Counted from the first letter of the stretch, positions 19,209 through 28,543 are shown. The stretch is DNA of 64,000 nt from a bacterium (GCA_016716565.1 JADJWC010000002.1:248001-312000), one strand, 5' to 3'. The notes: generated by a model from the letters alone, not told the origin. Program-made: numbers and translations.

Positions 19209-19751
19209 TTATTTCTCTAATTCTGCTTGAACGAAATCGATTTCAACAGGAGTTTTTCTTCCGAAAATAGAAACCATAACTTTCATTTTCATTTTCTCTT
19301 CATTTACCTCCTGAACGGTTCCGCTAAAATTGTTGAATGGTCCATCAATTATTTTGACTATATCACCATTCCTGAAAATTGTTTCCATTCTTTCAGTGGA
19401 TTCGTTCTGAGTAATTCTTCCTACAATTCTTCTTACTTCTTCCGGTTGAAGAGGATTTGGCACATTACCCGTTCCTAAAAAACCCATTACGGATTGTGTT
19501 CTTAAAATGAATTCTTTAACCTGATTGTCAAGCTCAGCTTGAACGAGTATATATCCCGGGAAAAAGTTTTTTGTTTTACTCCGTTTCTTTCCATCTTTCA
19601 CTTCAAATACTTTTTCCGTAGGAACAAGGATTTCCTTGATCTTCGACTTTAACTGTTCGTTCTCCTGAAGTTCAGTTTCGAGCATTTGCTTTACTTTATT
19701 TTCATGCCCGGAAAAAGTCCTGACAACATACCACTTTGCTTCCATCAACAT
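19209..19751 (-). CDS. nusG: transcription termination/antitermination protein NusG
   Basis: NusG (180 aa) binds RNA polymerase and links it to S10 or Rho. The N-terminal NGN domain begins KWYVVRTFSGHENKVKQML, and has FPGYILVQAEL at about residues 65-75; the C-terminal KOW domain contains GDIVKIIDGPFNNFSGTVQEVN. Two possible starts lie two codons apart (19751 or 19745); the first is used. It is 6 bases after secE and 26 before rplK. Confidence 0.96.
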   Translation of the reverse strand: MLMEAKWYVVRTFSGHENKVKQMLETELQENEQLKSKIKEILVPTEKVFEVKDGKKRSKTKNFFPGYILVQAELDNQVKEFILRTQSVMGFLGTGNVPNPLQPEEVRRIVGRITQNESTERMETIFRNGDIVKIIDGPFNNFSGTVQEVNEEKMKMKVMVSIFGRKTPVEIDFVQAELEK

Positions 19752-19757
19752 TACCTG

Positions 19758-19940
19758 TTAAAAAATTCCTTGCATTACCTGACTAATGAGCATATCAATT
19801 ACATAAGCAAATCCAGCTAAAATAAGGCAAACAACAATTACAATTTTTGTTGATTCCATTAATTCTGCTTTTGTTGGCCAGGTAACTTTTTTCATTTCCT
19901 TAACCACATCTTCAAAAAAGAGTTTTATTTTTTCTTTCAT
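19758..19940 (-). CDS. secE: preprotein translocase subunit SecE
   Basis: This 60-residue protein is the single-spanning short form of SecE, which clamps SecY in the inner membrane. It has an amphipathic N-terminal helix ending in VKEMKKVTWPTKAEL, the signature of the family, and one membrane helix (about residues 32-52). Its place between tRNA-Trp and nusG is the conserved one. Confidence 0.95.
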   Translation of the reverse strand: MKEKIKLFFEDVVKEMKKVTWPTKAELMESTKIVIVVCLILAGFAYVIDMLISQVMQGIF

Positions 19941-19965
19941 ATCGAATTACTCTGATTATTGCTCG

Positions 19966-20039
19966 CACGTCAGGAGGGACTCGAACCCCCAACCTGCGGT
20001 TTTGGAGACCGCTGCTCTAGCCAATTGAGCTACTGACGT
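19966..20039 (-). tRNA. tRNA-Trp (CCA)
   Basis: The minus strand folds as a standard 74-base cloverleaf: acceptor ACGTCAG pairs with CTGACGT, the anticodon loop is CTCCAAA with anticodon CCA, and the T-loop is GTTCGAGTC. The 3' CCA is not encoded. It lies between rpmG and secE, the same place as in other Bacteroidota and Chlorobi. Confidence 0.97.
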
Positions 20040-20040
20040 A

Positions 20041-20205
20041 TTATTTAGTTTCTTTAAATATTACGTGCTTACGAACCACAGGGTCATATTTTTTATATTC
20101 AACTCTTGCAGGATGAGTTCTTTTATTCTTGGTTGTAGTATATCTATAACCAGTTCCTGCTGTGCTTTCTAATGTTATAATTTGTCTGATGTTACTTTTC
20201 GCCAT
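20041..20205 (-). CDS. rpmG: 50S ribosomal protein L33
   Basis: A 54-residue protein (start MAKSNIRQIITLESTAGTG, end VRKHVIFKETK) matches L33, including the GYRYTTTKNKR strand and the PARVEYKKYDP turn. It has no cysteines, so it is the zinc-free form. It begins 23 bases after tRNA-Thr with AGGAG before the ATG, and ends one base before tRNA-Trp, so it must be released by tRNA processing of a mixed transcript. Confidence 0.95.
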   Translation of the reverse strand: MAKSNIRQIITLESTAGTGYRYTTTKNKRTHPARVEYKKYDPVVRKHVIFKETK

Positions 20206-20228
20206 AAAAAACTCCTACTTTTTTTTTG

Positions 20229-20301
20229 AGCTGACGACCGGGATTGAACCGGTGACCTCATCCTTACCAAGGATGTGCTCTACCAACTGAGCTACGTCAG
20301 C
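20229..20301 (-). tRNA. tRNA-Thr (GGT)
   Basis: The minus strand gives acceptor GCTGACG with CGTCAGC, anticodon loop TTGGTAA (anticodon GGT) between ATCC and GGAT, and T-loop GTTCAATCC. It is 73 bases long with no encoded CCA. It is separated by 10 bases from tRNA-Gly upstream and followed by rpmG. Confidence 0.97.
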
Positions 20302-20311
20302 GATGGTGTAG

Positions 20312-20385
20312 AGCGGGAGACGGGACTCGAACCCGCGACCAACAGCTTGGAAGGCTGTGACTCTAGCCAACTGAGTTACTCCCGC
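20312..20385 (-). tRNA. tRNA-Gly (TCC)
   Basis: The minus strand gives acceptor GCGGGAG with CTCCCGC, anticodon loop CTTCCAA with anticodon TCC, and T-loop GTTCGAGTC. It is 74 bases long with no encoded CCA. It is the second gene of the tRNA-Tyr-Gly-Thr cluster. Confidence 0.97.
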
Positions 20386-20544
20386 CTGGAAATAAACAAA
20401 GAACCAAGCATTCAAAAGAAGGAATTGAGCACAAAAATTTACCTCAAAAAATAAATTTTGAGAAAAAATAAAATTCAATTCAGTTTTGAAGCGAGTAAAA
20501 GGAGAATTAAAAATTTTGTGTAAAAAATACACTCAAAAACTCCG

Positions 20545-20628
20545 TGGGCGGCGAGGGATTCGAACCCCCAAAGGCATTCGCCAACGGATTTACAGTCCGC
20601 CCCGGCTCTCCAACTCCGGCGTCCGCCC
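20545..20628 (-). tRNA. tRNA-Tyr (GTA)
   Basis: An 84-base tRNA with a long variable arm, anticodon GTA in the loop CTGTAAA, and T-loop GTTCGAATC, all features of bacterial tRNA-Tyr. The acceptor starts GGGCGG and pairs with CCGCCC; the seventh pair appears to be an A-G mismatch. First gene of the cluster; about 160 bases separate it from tRNA-Gly and hold no gene. Confidence 0.95.
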
Positions 20629-20649
20629 GATTTTTCAAAAATCGAGCAT

Positions 20650-20680
20650 CAAATATATTTCATGGGTTGTAAAAATGCAA
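20650..20680 (-). promoter_or_regulatory. promoter of the tRNA-Tyr...secE-nusG unit
   Basis: On the minus strand TTG is followed after exactly 20 bases by TATATTTG, matching the TTG-N19/20-TAnnTTTG consensus. The -7 element ends 21 bases before tRNA-Tyr. A 17-base palindrome (CGATTTTT, C, AAAAATCG at 20628-20644) lies in the short leader. Confidence 0.72.
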
Positions 20681-20707
20681 ATAATTCGCAGTTCATTATT
20701 TAATCGC

Positions 20708-22246
20708 TTAGTGTTTCCACAATTCCCTGTCTAAACTGCGATATTGGATTGCTTCACTAACATGTTGGGGTTGGATATTTTCTGAGCCGTCCAGATCTGC
20801 AATGGTTCGACTAACCTTCAAAATTCTATCATATGCCCTCGCAGATAGCCCTAATTTGGTCATAGCCATTTTTAGCAATTCTTCACCAGAACTGTCTAAT
20901 TTGCAATATTTTCTAACTTCTTTGGAACCCATATCTCCGTTATTAAAAATGTGTTTTAATTCCTGAAATCTTTCAATTTGAATCTCACGGGCTTTAAGAA
21001 CACGATCTCTGATTACTTCAGATTTCTCTGCAGATGATTCTGTTGCTAACTCTTTATATTTAACCGCTGGCACTTCAATATGAATATCGATCCTATCTAG
21101 CAATGGTCCAGAAATTTTTGCCATATATTTCTGGATCGAAGGAGGTGTGCATGTGCATTCTTTATTAGGATCTGTAAAGTAACCGCAGGGACATGGATTC
21201 ATCGCAGCTGCTAACATAAAATTCGCAGGAAATTCCAATGATAATTTTGACCTACTAACAGTTACACGAGAATCTTCCAGCGGCTGTCTCAATACCTCTA
21301 AAACATTTTTCTTGAATTCCGGTAATTCATCAAGGAATAAGACTCCGTGATGTGCAAACGATACTTCTCCTGGTCTTGGAAAACTTCCACCGCCAACAAG
21401 TGCTGCATCTGAAACAGTGTGATGCGGACTGCGAAATGGACGCTCTGTAACAAGTGCAGTATCTCTCGGCAATATTCCTGCAATGCTGTGAATTTTAGTT
21501 GTCTCTAATGCCTCATCGAAAGAAAGAGGTGGAAGAATAGTTGGTAAACGTTTCGCCAGCATTGTTTTTCCGGAACCGGGAGGTCCGATCATCAGGATGT
21601 TGTGCGCACCTGCTGCGGCAACTTCGAGGGCACGTTTGACATTCTCCTGCCCTTTTACATCAGAAAAATCCAGATGGTATTTGTTTACTCTCGAAAATAT
21701 TTGCTGTCTGTCAGATTTTACAGGGACAAGATCCACTGATCTATTGAGAAAATCTACAACTTCATTCAATGTAGAAACGCCAAACACTTCTATCTCATCA
21801 ACGATGGAAGCTTCAGCCGACGATTCAACGGGTAGAATAATTCTTTTGATTCCTTTCTTTCTAGCTTCAACTGTAATAGGTAAAGCTCCTTTTACAGGTC
21901 GAAGTTTTCCATCAAGCGAAAGTTCCCCTAAAAAAACTGTGTCATCCAATTTATCTGATTCGATCAGTCCAGTCGCTGAAATCAAACCGATTGCAATGGG
22001 AAGATCAAATGAGCTGCCCTCTTTTTTAATATCTGCCGGAGCCAGGTTAACAGTGATTTTCTTCAGCGGATAGTCGAGTCCGCTATTCTTAATAGCTGCA
22101 GTAACTCTTTCTCGGCTCTCTTTTACAGCACTATCCGGGAGACCGACAATAATAAAACCCGGTATCTGTTTTTCTACATGAGTTTCAACCTCAACAAGAT
22201 ATGGATCAATTCCATATGTAGCACTTGATAATATTTTCGAGAGCAT
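20708..22246 (-). CDS. comM: YifB/ComM-type Mg-chelatase-like AAA+ ATPase
   Basis: This 512-residue protein has the three-part build of YifB/ComM: an N-terminal Lon-protease-like ChlI domain (about 1-180, with ITVNLAPADIKKEGSSFDLP), a central AAA+ domain with Walker A GPPGSGKT at 221-228 and Walker B GVLFLDELPEF, and the C-terminal Mg-chelatase domain with a CxC..C cluster (NPCPCGYFTDPNKECTC). In Haemophilus and Vibrio ComM is a branch-migration helicase for integrating transforming DNA. No competence genes lie nearby, so its role here is inferred from family only. Confidence 0.9.
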   Translation of the reverse strand: MLSKILSSATYGIDPYLVEVETHVEKQIPGFIIVGLPDSAVKESRERVTAAIKNSGLDYPLKKITVNLAPADIKKEGSSFDLPIAIGLISATGLIESDKLDDTVFLGELSLDGKLRPVKGALPITVEARKKGIKRIILPVESSAEASIVDEIEVFGVSTLNEVVDFLNRSVDLVPVKSDRQQIFSRVNKYHLDFSDVKGQENVKRALEVAAAGAHNILMIGPPGSGKTMLAKRLPTILPPLSFDEALETTKIHSIAGILPRDTALVTERPFRSPHHTVSDAALVGGGSFPRPGEVSFAHHGVLFLDELPEFKKNVLEVLRQPLEDSRVTVSRSKLSLEFPANFMLAAAMNPCPCGYFTDPNKECTCTPPSIQKYMAKISGPLLDRIDIHIEVPAVKYKELATESSAEKSEVIRDRVLKAREIQIERFQELKHIFNNGDMGSKEVRKYCKLDSSGEELLKMAMTKLGLSARAYDRILKVSRTIADLDGSENIQPQHVSEAIQYRSLDRELWKH

Positions 22247-22287
22247 TAAACGGTGTTAGTTATTTTAAATGAAATTCTGGTGTTTGA

Positions 22288-23970
22288 TTATTTAGCTAAT
22301 ATCATCTTTCTTGTTTGAGATGATAATGTAGTTTTAATCTGATAAAGATATATACCGGACGGAAGGCCTGTCGCGTCAAATTTGAATTTGTGGGAACCCG
22401 AGGATAAAAAACCTGTATAGAGTATTGCAATTTCTTTACCGGCTAGATCATATATTATTACTTCCACATCGGAATCCTGCAGAAGATCAAACTCAATTGT
22501 AGTAGTTGGATTGAATGGATTAGGGTAGTTCTGACCTATTATTAAATCTTCAATTAATCCCTGACCAACTTTAACAACTTCAGAGCAAACAATAGACCCA
22601 TCCTTATTCACCTGCTTGATTCTGAAATAAATTATTTCTGTTTGATCAATATGTTCACTCAAAAGCGAATAAGTTTTTTCCCTATCGTTGACTGCATCGA
22701 CTTTACCTGTTTCTGTAAAAGCACCGTTGCCAACTGCTTTCTCGAGCACATAATAATCGGCATCACTGAAACTTCCACCGCTCCATTCGACTTCGTAAAA
22801 ATTATTCATCATTTTCACATTGGCCTTTGGTCCTCTAAGGAAAACCGGTGCATCAGACTTTATAAATTTGATTTGTTCATATGATATTTGTTTATCAGTT
22901 CTCAATTCATTCATTTCAGTTTCTGAAAAATCCATCTGGAAAATAACTTTAGAACTATCATCATAATAATCTTCATAATTACTGTTCCTGACAATTCCGG
23001 AAGAAGATCCATTACCTTCAACTATGCGAAACTGCTCCAACAATATCTCTCCTGATGATTCATTATTCTGAAAATGAAAGACAAGATTATCTGGATTTAT
23101 ATAGTTCCTGATTCTCGTTTGAGAAAGCTGAGTACCATTAATGTAAAAATTGAGTTCATTTGTAATCCTGTTAAGGCTTAAGTGAAAATGGTACCAGATA
23201 TTATTTGATACGAAGTATGGTTTTATGGGAAGTAATTCTTCATCTTTTGAGTCTATAGCTAAAATCTGATTATCATTAATTGAGATTGAGTACTCAACCC
23301 AATTCGTTTCCCAATCTATTATTTTGAAAAAATCTGATCTGAAATTTTTTGCCTTCAACCAAAATCCTATCTCTAAAGTTTTTTCGAAATTATACATCTG
23401 TGCGATGTTCAGATAAGAATTGTAACCTAAAGAGATAGCATTTTCTGCAATGGATGATTTTTGATAGTATTGAAGCGAAAGAATGTAAAAATCTGAAGTG
23501 TTAAAGTCTGTCTCTAAATCTGAATTAACCAGCCGTCCAATGACCTTTTCATCATTAACATATTCACCAAAAAATTTAAGTGAGTTAGATTTTGTGTTTC
23601 CTGGTTTTAAAAATAAAACCAACTGGAAAAATTTTTCCTGATTGAAGATGCTGGTATCTGAAAATTCCACCGTCATCTTTTTGAATTGTTCAGAATAATC
23701 TGAAATTAATTCACTGGTTATTGGAAGTTCCCTTTTAATATTGTCAACCCAGAATTCAATTTTAGTTATAGTCAGATTTTGTTCTGCGAGAAAGTAAATA
23801 TTTAATTTATCAGCTTCGGAAAATTTATTTGATGTGATGATGGATACTTCAAAGCCGGCTCTTTCAGGAATGAACTTTGGAATAAAAATTTTAAAATTAT
23901 CCTGAGAAGATATTGTATCAAAAGCGAAGATAACAGAAAGCCACAGTATTATGTTTATTCGTTTAAACAT
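22288..23970 (-). CDS. secreted LamG-like protein with T9SS sorting domain
   Basis: A 560-residue protein with an N-terminal signal peptide (about residues 1-22) and a C-terminal type A T9SS sorting domain containing NYPNPFNPTTTIEF, ending KTTLSSQTRKMILAK. The middle (about 190-310) reads as a concanavalin A/LamG-like jelly roll: GFWLKAKNF, a WYHFHLSLN strand and NFYINGTQL. A fibronectin-like stretch follows before the sorting domain. Its sorting domain has none of the repeat inserts found in the cargoes at 36-50 kb, so it serves as a baseline. It lies 37 bases after nuoI but is unlikely to be linked in function. Ligand unknown. Confidence 0.75.
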   Translation of the reverse strand: MFKRINIILWLSVIFAFDTISSQDNFKIFIPKFIPERAGFEVSIITSNKFSEADKLNIYFLAEQNLTITKIEFWVDNIKRELPITSELISDYSEQFKKMTVEFSDTSIFNQEKFFQLVLFLKPGNTKSNSLKFFGEYVNDEKVIGRLVNSDLETDFNTSDFYILSLQYYQKSSIAENAISLGYNSYLNIAQMYNFEKTLEIGFWLKAKNFRSDFFKIIDWETNWVEYSISINDNQILAIDSKDEELLPIKPYFVSNNIWYHFHLSLNRITNELNFYINGTQLSQTRIRNYINPDNLVFHFQNNESSGEILLEQFRIVEGNGSSSGIVRNSNYEDYYDDSSKVIFQMDFSETEMNELRTDKQISYEQIKFIKSDAPVFLRGPKANVKMMNNFYEVEWSGGSFSDADYYVLEKAVGNGAFTETGKVDAVNDREKTYSLLSEHIDQTEIIYFRIKQVNKDGSIVCSEVVKVGQGLIEDLIIGQNYPNPFNPTTTIEFDLLQDSDVEVIIYDLAGKEIAILYTGFLSSGSHKFKFDATGLPSGIYLYQIKTTLSSQTRKMILAK

Positions 23971-24007
23971 ACTGCTAAAGTTAACTTAATTAATTTGATT
24001 AGTCCAA

Positions 24008-24511
24008 CTACTTGTATTGACGCAGGAAGTCAATACGATCCTGCAGCTGTTTTACAGGCACTAAAAGCTTATCTTTTCCATAGATTGCATCTTCCCGGTT
24101 GGTAAATGCTAATTCATAATCTTTACTCATTACAATCGCTTCTTCCGGACAAACTTCTTCGCAAAATCCACAGAAAATGCATCTTAGCATATTTATTTCA
24201 AACTTTTCCGGATATCTTTCCTTTTCCAATTCAGTTTCAGAAGCCTGAACTTCAATGGCCAAGGCCGGACAAACTCTTGAACACAAACCGCAGGCAACAC
24301 ATCTTTCAACTCCGTTTTCTTCCTGAACAAGTACAGGTCTTCCGCGGTACGAACCCGATGGTTCGAACTTCACTTCCGGATATTCCATAGTGAATTTCGG
24401 TCTGAACATAGTTTTCAGAGTAAGTGAAAGCCCTTTAACGATTTCCGGGATATAAATCTTTTCCCAGAAATTTAAGTTTTTAATGCGTCGTCTTTTTGTT
24501 TTGGTTTCCAT
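24008..24511 (-). CDS. nuoI: NADH-quinone oxidoreductase subunit I
   Basis: NuoI (167 aa) carries the two [4Fe-4S] clusters (N6a, N6b) that pass electrons toward quinone in complex I. Ligands are visible as C71-x2-C74-x2-C77-x3-C81P and C111-x2-C114-x2-C117-x3-C121P. The N-terminal amphipathic helix contains the LTLKTMFRPKFTMEYP region. It follows nuoH by 64 bases. The order G-H-I is normal, but no nuoJ-N follows, so the rest of complex I must be elsewhere. Confidence 0.93.
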   Translation of the reverse strand: METKTKRRRIKNLNFWEKIYIPEIVKGLSLTLKTMFRPKFTMEYPEVKFEPSGSYRGRPVLVQEENGVERCVACGLCSRVCPALAIEVQASETELEKERYPEKFEINMLRCIFCGFCEEVCPEEAIVMSKDYELAFTNREDAIYGKDKLLVPVKQLQDRIDFLRQYK

Positions 24512-24575
24512 ATTGAATTATAATTTTTTCAATTATATAATTATTTAGTCATCAACTCAATACAATAATTTATTA

Positions 24576-25604
24576 CTAGCCAAATATCATAATTAGTACA
24601 GCGACCCAGACAATATTAATAAGTGAAAGAGGAAACATTACTTTCCAGCCAAGATTCATTAGTTGATCGTACCTGAACCGGGGTAAAGACCATCTTACCC
24701 ACAAGAAGAAGAAAAGTAATGCAGCCATCTTAAATAAAAATGCACCGAAACTTAACAGAGTGAAAACGATTGGTGGTAATCCTAATTTTTCAAGATAAGG
24801 AATTTGCCATCCGCCTAAATAAAGTGTAACAATGAATGCACTTGCAATGATCATATTTGCGTACTCTGCAAGGAAGAATCCTGCAAACTTCATACTGCTG
24901 TATTCGGTATGAAATCCACCGACAAGTTCTGGTTCAGCTTCGGGCAAATCAAATGGTAGTCTGTTAGTTTCCGCAAATGCTGAAACAAGAAAAGTTATAA
25001 ATCCTATGGGTTGAACAATTGCATTCCACATCCAACCTGATTGCGATTCAACAATTGCTACTGGTCTAAGTGATTCAGATAAAAGCAGAACTCCGGCAAC
25101 TGAAAATCCCATTGACACTTCATAAGAAATCATCTGTGCAGAGGAACGAATTCCACCAAGTAAAGAATATTTACTGCCTGATGACCATCCCGCAAGTGTT
25201 ATTGCATACACACCGAGCGATGTTAAAGCAAGAATAAATAAAACTCCAATGTTTACATCAGCGACGACCATCGATATATTATATCCGGCAATTTCCAAAT
25301 CGGGTCCGAATGGAATTACAGCATATGTGGAAAGTGCAACAAGCAATGCAATGATTGGTGCAATTGCATGAATTCTTCTGTCAGCATTGTCAGGCACTAT
25401 ATCTTCTTTAAGTACAAGTTTAAAGAGATCAGCAAACGGCTGAAGTGCACCATGCCAGCCAACTCTGTTTGGACCAATTCTATTCTGTGCCCAGGCACTT
25501 ACCTTCCGCTCAAAGTAAACGAGGTAAGCAACAGAGACTAGCATTACACTTACAATGAGCACTATTTTTATTAATGCTACAATTAGTATTTCAAGAATTT
25601 CCAT
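24576..25604 (-). CDS. nuoH: NADH-quinone oxidoreductase subunit H
   Basis: NuoH (342 aa) is the membrane subunit that joins the peripheral arm and forms the quinone chamber. It shows about eight membrane helices, ERKVSAWAQNRIGPNRVGWHG near residue 40, and the acidic loop with AETNRLPFDLPEAEPELVGGFHTEYS. The end WVRWSLPRFRYDQLMNLGWK is also typical. It starts 2 bases after the nuoG stop. Confidence 0.96.
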   Translation of the reverse strand: MEILEILIVALIKIVLIVSVMLVSVAYLVYFERKVSAWAQNRIGPNRVGWHGALQPFADLFKLVLKEDIVPDNADRRIHAIAPIIALLVALSTYAVIPFGPDLEIAGYNISMVVADVNIGVLFILALTSLGVYAITLAGWSSGSKYSLLGGIRSSAQMISYEVSMGFSVAGVLLLSESLRPVAIVESQSGWMWNAIVQPIGFITFLVSAFAETNRLPFDLPEAEPELVGGFHTEYSSMKFAGFFLAEYANMIIASAFIVTLYLGGWQIPYLEKLGLPPIVFTLLSFGAFLFKMAALLFFFLWVRWSLPRFRYDQLMNLGWKVMFPLSLINIVWVAVLIMIFG

Positions 25605-25606
25605 TA

Positions 25607-27289
25607 TTAAACTTTGACTTTATTTGAAATATCTGATTTTATTTTAGTACCCAGTTCACCGATCTGATCATAATCCAATCCCTTGAATGCATCGATTGAA
25701 TTTGAGATTTCAGCAAAAACTTCCTCTGCCATATTAAACTTTATTTTGCTTCCCATAGCTTTTGAAATCGCTATTAATATTTTCCAGGTTGGAAGCGCAT
25801 CTATTTTTTTACCCGAAGCCCATCGATCCCACTTGGTTCCAAATTTATCCAGCCTGCTCATACTCATTCCGTCAAGTGCACGATCCGCCTCAACAACAGA
25901 AACAGCAGGACGAATTCTTTGAACCATTCCATTCACATTTACGAAAGTCCCGTTCTTCTCAGCATAAGTTGCAGCAGGAAAAATAATATCAGCCAGTGCG
26001 GTACTTTTATTTTGATTTGTTGAATGCATAATGAATAGATCAAGTCCGGCAATAGCATTTTCAAATTCAGGATACGCTTCAATTATATCATCTTCAATTA
26101 AATAAAGAGCTTTTATTTTTTTCTCTTTGATTGCATTGAGAATTCCGTGAATATCCATTCCTGATTTTGATGGTTGAATCCCAATCAATTCTGCACCGAG
26201 TGAGTTTGGAGTTACATCTTCCGTTCTAAGGATATCATCAGCAAAAAGAGGATCAATGTGCCGAATGTAATCGAGATTAGCTGTCTGCAAAACTGTCCGC
26301 GCAAACTTCGCAACAAGATAATTATCTTCACAAGATGCATAAGGAGAACCGATGACAGCAATCTGATCCTTGTTGAAAGTTTTTAATCTTGCTACTGTTT
26401 CATTAACTGCTTCATCCATAGTAACATCGTTCAACTGTCCGTTTTTTCTGATTTGAGGAGAGGTGATCCTTGTATCGGCATTTACAAATTTGAATGTATT
26501 TAATCTTCCATGATCACACATCCAATAGCTGTTAACATGCTCGTTGTGGCGGGGAGTTAATCTTAAAATCTCATTATTCCTGACCCAGATTTCCGTATTG
26601 CATCCTCTTGAACATCCTATGCAAACGGAATTTGTTGATGACATATCCCATACACGCGCTTTAAATCTGAAATCGCGGCTTGTTAACGCGCCAACAGGAC
26701 AGATGTCAATAACATTCATCGAGTATGGATTATCCAGTTCTTCACCGGGATAAGTTACGATCGTAACCTTGTCCCCTCTTTTCACAAATGTGAGTTCAGG
26801 ATCTTTTGAAATTTCATCACAAAATCTGATGCAGCGTGAACAGGAAATACATCTTTCACCATCGAACATAACTCTCGGACCGAGTGCAACGCGTTTATCT
26901 TTATGAACTTTTTCTTCCACAAATCTGCTTTCACCTACACCATATTTGTAAGCATAATCCTGAAGTTTGCACTCGCCTGCTTCATCACAAATAGGACAAT
27001 CGAGCGGATGATTGATCAGTAAAAATTCCATTACTGCATTTTGTGCTGCAATAACTTTCTCGGATTTTGTATGAACAACCATTCCTTCAGATGCAAGAGT
27101 TGAACACGCAATTACAAGCTTCGGCATCTTTTCAACTTCGACTAAACAAATTCTGCAGTTGCCTGAGACAGAAAGTTTCGGATGCCAGCAGAAATGAGGG
27201 ATCTCAATTCCGTGATCGCGTGCAGCCTCAATTATTGTCTGACCTGATTTGAACTCGATGGTTTTTCCATCAATATTAATATTCGGCAT
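25607..27289 (-). CDS. nuoG: NADH-quinone oxidoreductase subunit G, short form
   Basis: NuoG passes electrons from NuoF toward NuoI. Visible ligands are [2Fe-2S] C34, C45, C48, C62; the His cluster H93-x3-C97-x2-C100-x5-C106; then CISCSRCIRFC with a distal CPVGAL; and CIGCSRGCNTE with a later C, the fourth cluster. The molybdopterin-oxidoreductase-like domain follows (about 250-500). At 560 residues it is shorter than E. coli NuoG (about 900), lacking much of the C-terminal region. It lies 21 bases after the M16 peptidase gene. Confidence 0.92.
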   Translation of the reverse strand: MPNINIDGKTIEFKSGQTIIEAARDHGIEIPHFCWHPKLSVSGNCRICLVEVEKMPKLVIACSTLASEGMVVHTKSEKVIAAQNAVMEFLLINHPLDCPICDEAGECKLQDYAYKYGVGESRFVEEKVHKDKRVALGPRVMFDGERCISCSRCIRFCDEISKDPELTFVKRGDKVTIVTYPGEELDNPYSMNVIDICPVGALTSRDFRFKARVWDMSSTNSVCIGCSRGCNTEIWVRNNEILRLTPRHNEHVNSYWMCDHGRLNTFKFVNADTRITSPQIRKNGQLNDVTMDEAVNETVARLKTFNKDQIAVIGSPYASCEDNYLVAKFARTVLQTANLDYIRHIDPLFADDILRTEDVTPNSLGAELIGIQPSKSGMDIHGILNAIKEKKIKALYLIEDDIIEAYPEFENAIAGLDLFIMHSTNQNKSTALADIIFPAATYAEKNGTFVNVNGMVQRIRPAVSVVEADRALDGMSMSRLDKFGTKWDRWASGKKIDALPTWKILIAISKAMGSKIKFNMAEEVFAEISNSIDAFKGLDYDQIGELGTKIKSDISNKVKV

Positions 27290-27310
27290 AATATTTTTTG
27301 TTTGCTAAAA

Positions 27311-28543
27311 TTATTTTGAGTCTGATTTTAAAATTACTTTAATAAGTTTTGAATCATTCAGCAATTCATTCGCTGTTTTCTGAACATCTTCAATTGTTAT
27401 TTTTTCAATTTTCGAAAGATAATCTTCAACAGAAAAAATTTTATCGTAATACAGTATCGAGTTTGCGATTCTCATCATACGGTTGGTTGTGCTTTCAAGA
27501 CTGAGAAGCACTCCGCCCTTTAAATATTCTTTTACTTTCTTCAGTTCCTTCTCCGAGATTGGAATGTCCTTCAACTTTTTGAATTCTTTATAAACGATAT
27601 CAATTACTTTCGCATACTGATTCTGATTTGTTGAAAAATAAACTCCGAATGCTGAAGTATCGTTGTATGAATTCAGGAAAGAATTAATCTGATATGTGAT
27701 TCCAAGCTTTTCTCTTACAGCTAAAAACAGACGTGAGCTGCTTCCCTCACCGAGTAAGGCAGATAAAAATCTTACCGGAATTCTTCTTTTATCATTATAA
27801 CCAAAAGTAGCTCTGCCGATGATCGTATGAACCTGCTGAACATCTTTTTCTATAAAAGTGTCTTCAACTTTTTTTGTTTGAAAACGCTCTCTGTTCTGTC
27901 TTCGTTTTGTTTTTCCTTCAGTAACATATTTTTCAGTAAGCTTTATCAATTCATCGTGCTTTAAATTTCCTGAAGCGACTATCAGTAAGCCATCCGTATT
28001 ATAATTTGTTCTGTGAAAGTTAAACAGATCATCAGAATTGAAATTTCTGATATTATTTTCTTTGCCAATTACGGGATAACTGAGCCTGCTTCCACTGAAA
28101 ATAATTTCTTCAAACTTATCGTAAAGTAGCTCTTCGGGATTATCATCAATATCTTTAAGCTCATCAATAACAACTCCGGCTTCTTTCCTGATATGAGTTT
28201 CTTTGAAAAGTGGATTCTGAATTAAATCTGATAAAACACTGAACGTTCTTCCAAGATTTTGGGTTAATCCTTTTGAATAATAACAAGTGTGTTCTTTGGA
28301 AGTAAAGGCGTTGAGATAACCGCCGTAAGATTCAATTTCTTCAGCAATCATTTTTGCTGAACGCTTTTTTGTTCCTTTAAATAGCATGTGTTCAATGAAA
28401 TGCGAAATTCCATTGTTACGCAGCGATTCATCACGGGCACCAACGTTGAACCAAAAACCAAGCGTAAATGACTGAACGTGCGGAATATATTCCGAAACAA
28501 TTTTCGTTCCGCTGGGAAGTGTTGTTAGATAGTAATTGTCCAC
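27311..28543 (-). CDS. M16 family zinc metallopeptidase
   Basis: A 410-residue pitrilysin/mitochondrial-processing-peptidase-like protein. The inverted zinc motif HFIEH is at residues 48-52 with the third ligand in the VVIDELKDIDDNPEE segment about 75 residues later. An R/Y-rich C-terminal half (GEGSSSRLF, YQINSFLNSYND) completes the fold. No signal peptide is seen, so it is probably cytoplasmic or peripheral. It starts with GTG. A TATATTTG promoter lies about 32 bases upstream, and it is followed by nuoG, so it may lead the nuoGHI transcript. Confidence 0.88.
   Translation of the reverse strand: MDNYYLTTLPSGTKIVSEYIPHVQSFTLGFWFNVGARDESLRNNGISHFIEHMLFKGTKKRSAKMIAEEIESYGGYLNAFTSKEHTCYYSKGLTQNLGRTFSVLSDLIQNPLFKETHIRKEAGVVIDELKDIDDNPEELLYDKFEEIIFSGSRLSYPVIGKENNIRNFNSDDLFNFHRTNYNTDGLLIVASGNLKHDELIKLTEKYVTEGKTKRRQNRERFQTKKVEDTFIEKDVQQVHTIIGRATFGYNDKRRIPVRFLSALLGEGSSSRLFLAVREKLGITYQINSFLNSYNDTSAFGVYFSTNQNQYAKVIDIVYKEFKKLKDIPISEKELKKVKEYLKGGVLLSLESTTNRMMRIANSILYYDKIFSVEDYLSKIEKITIEDVQKTANELLNDSKLIKVILKSDSK

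Noticed and set aside
20215..20532. A 105-residue reading frame on the minus strand
   Set aside because: It runs through tRNA-Thr and tRNA-Gly, so it is not a gene.
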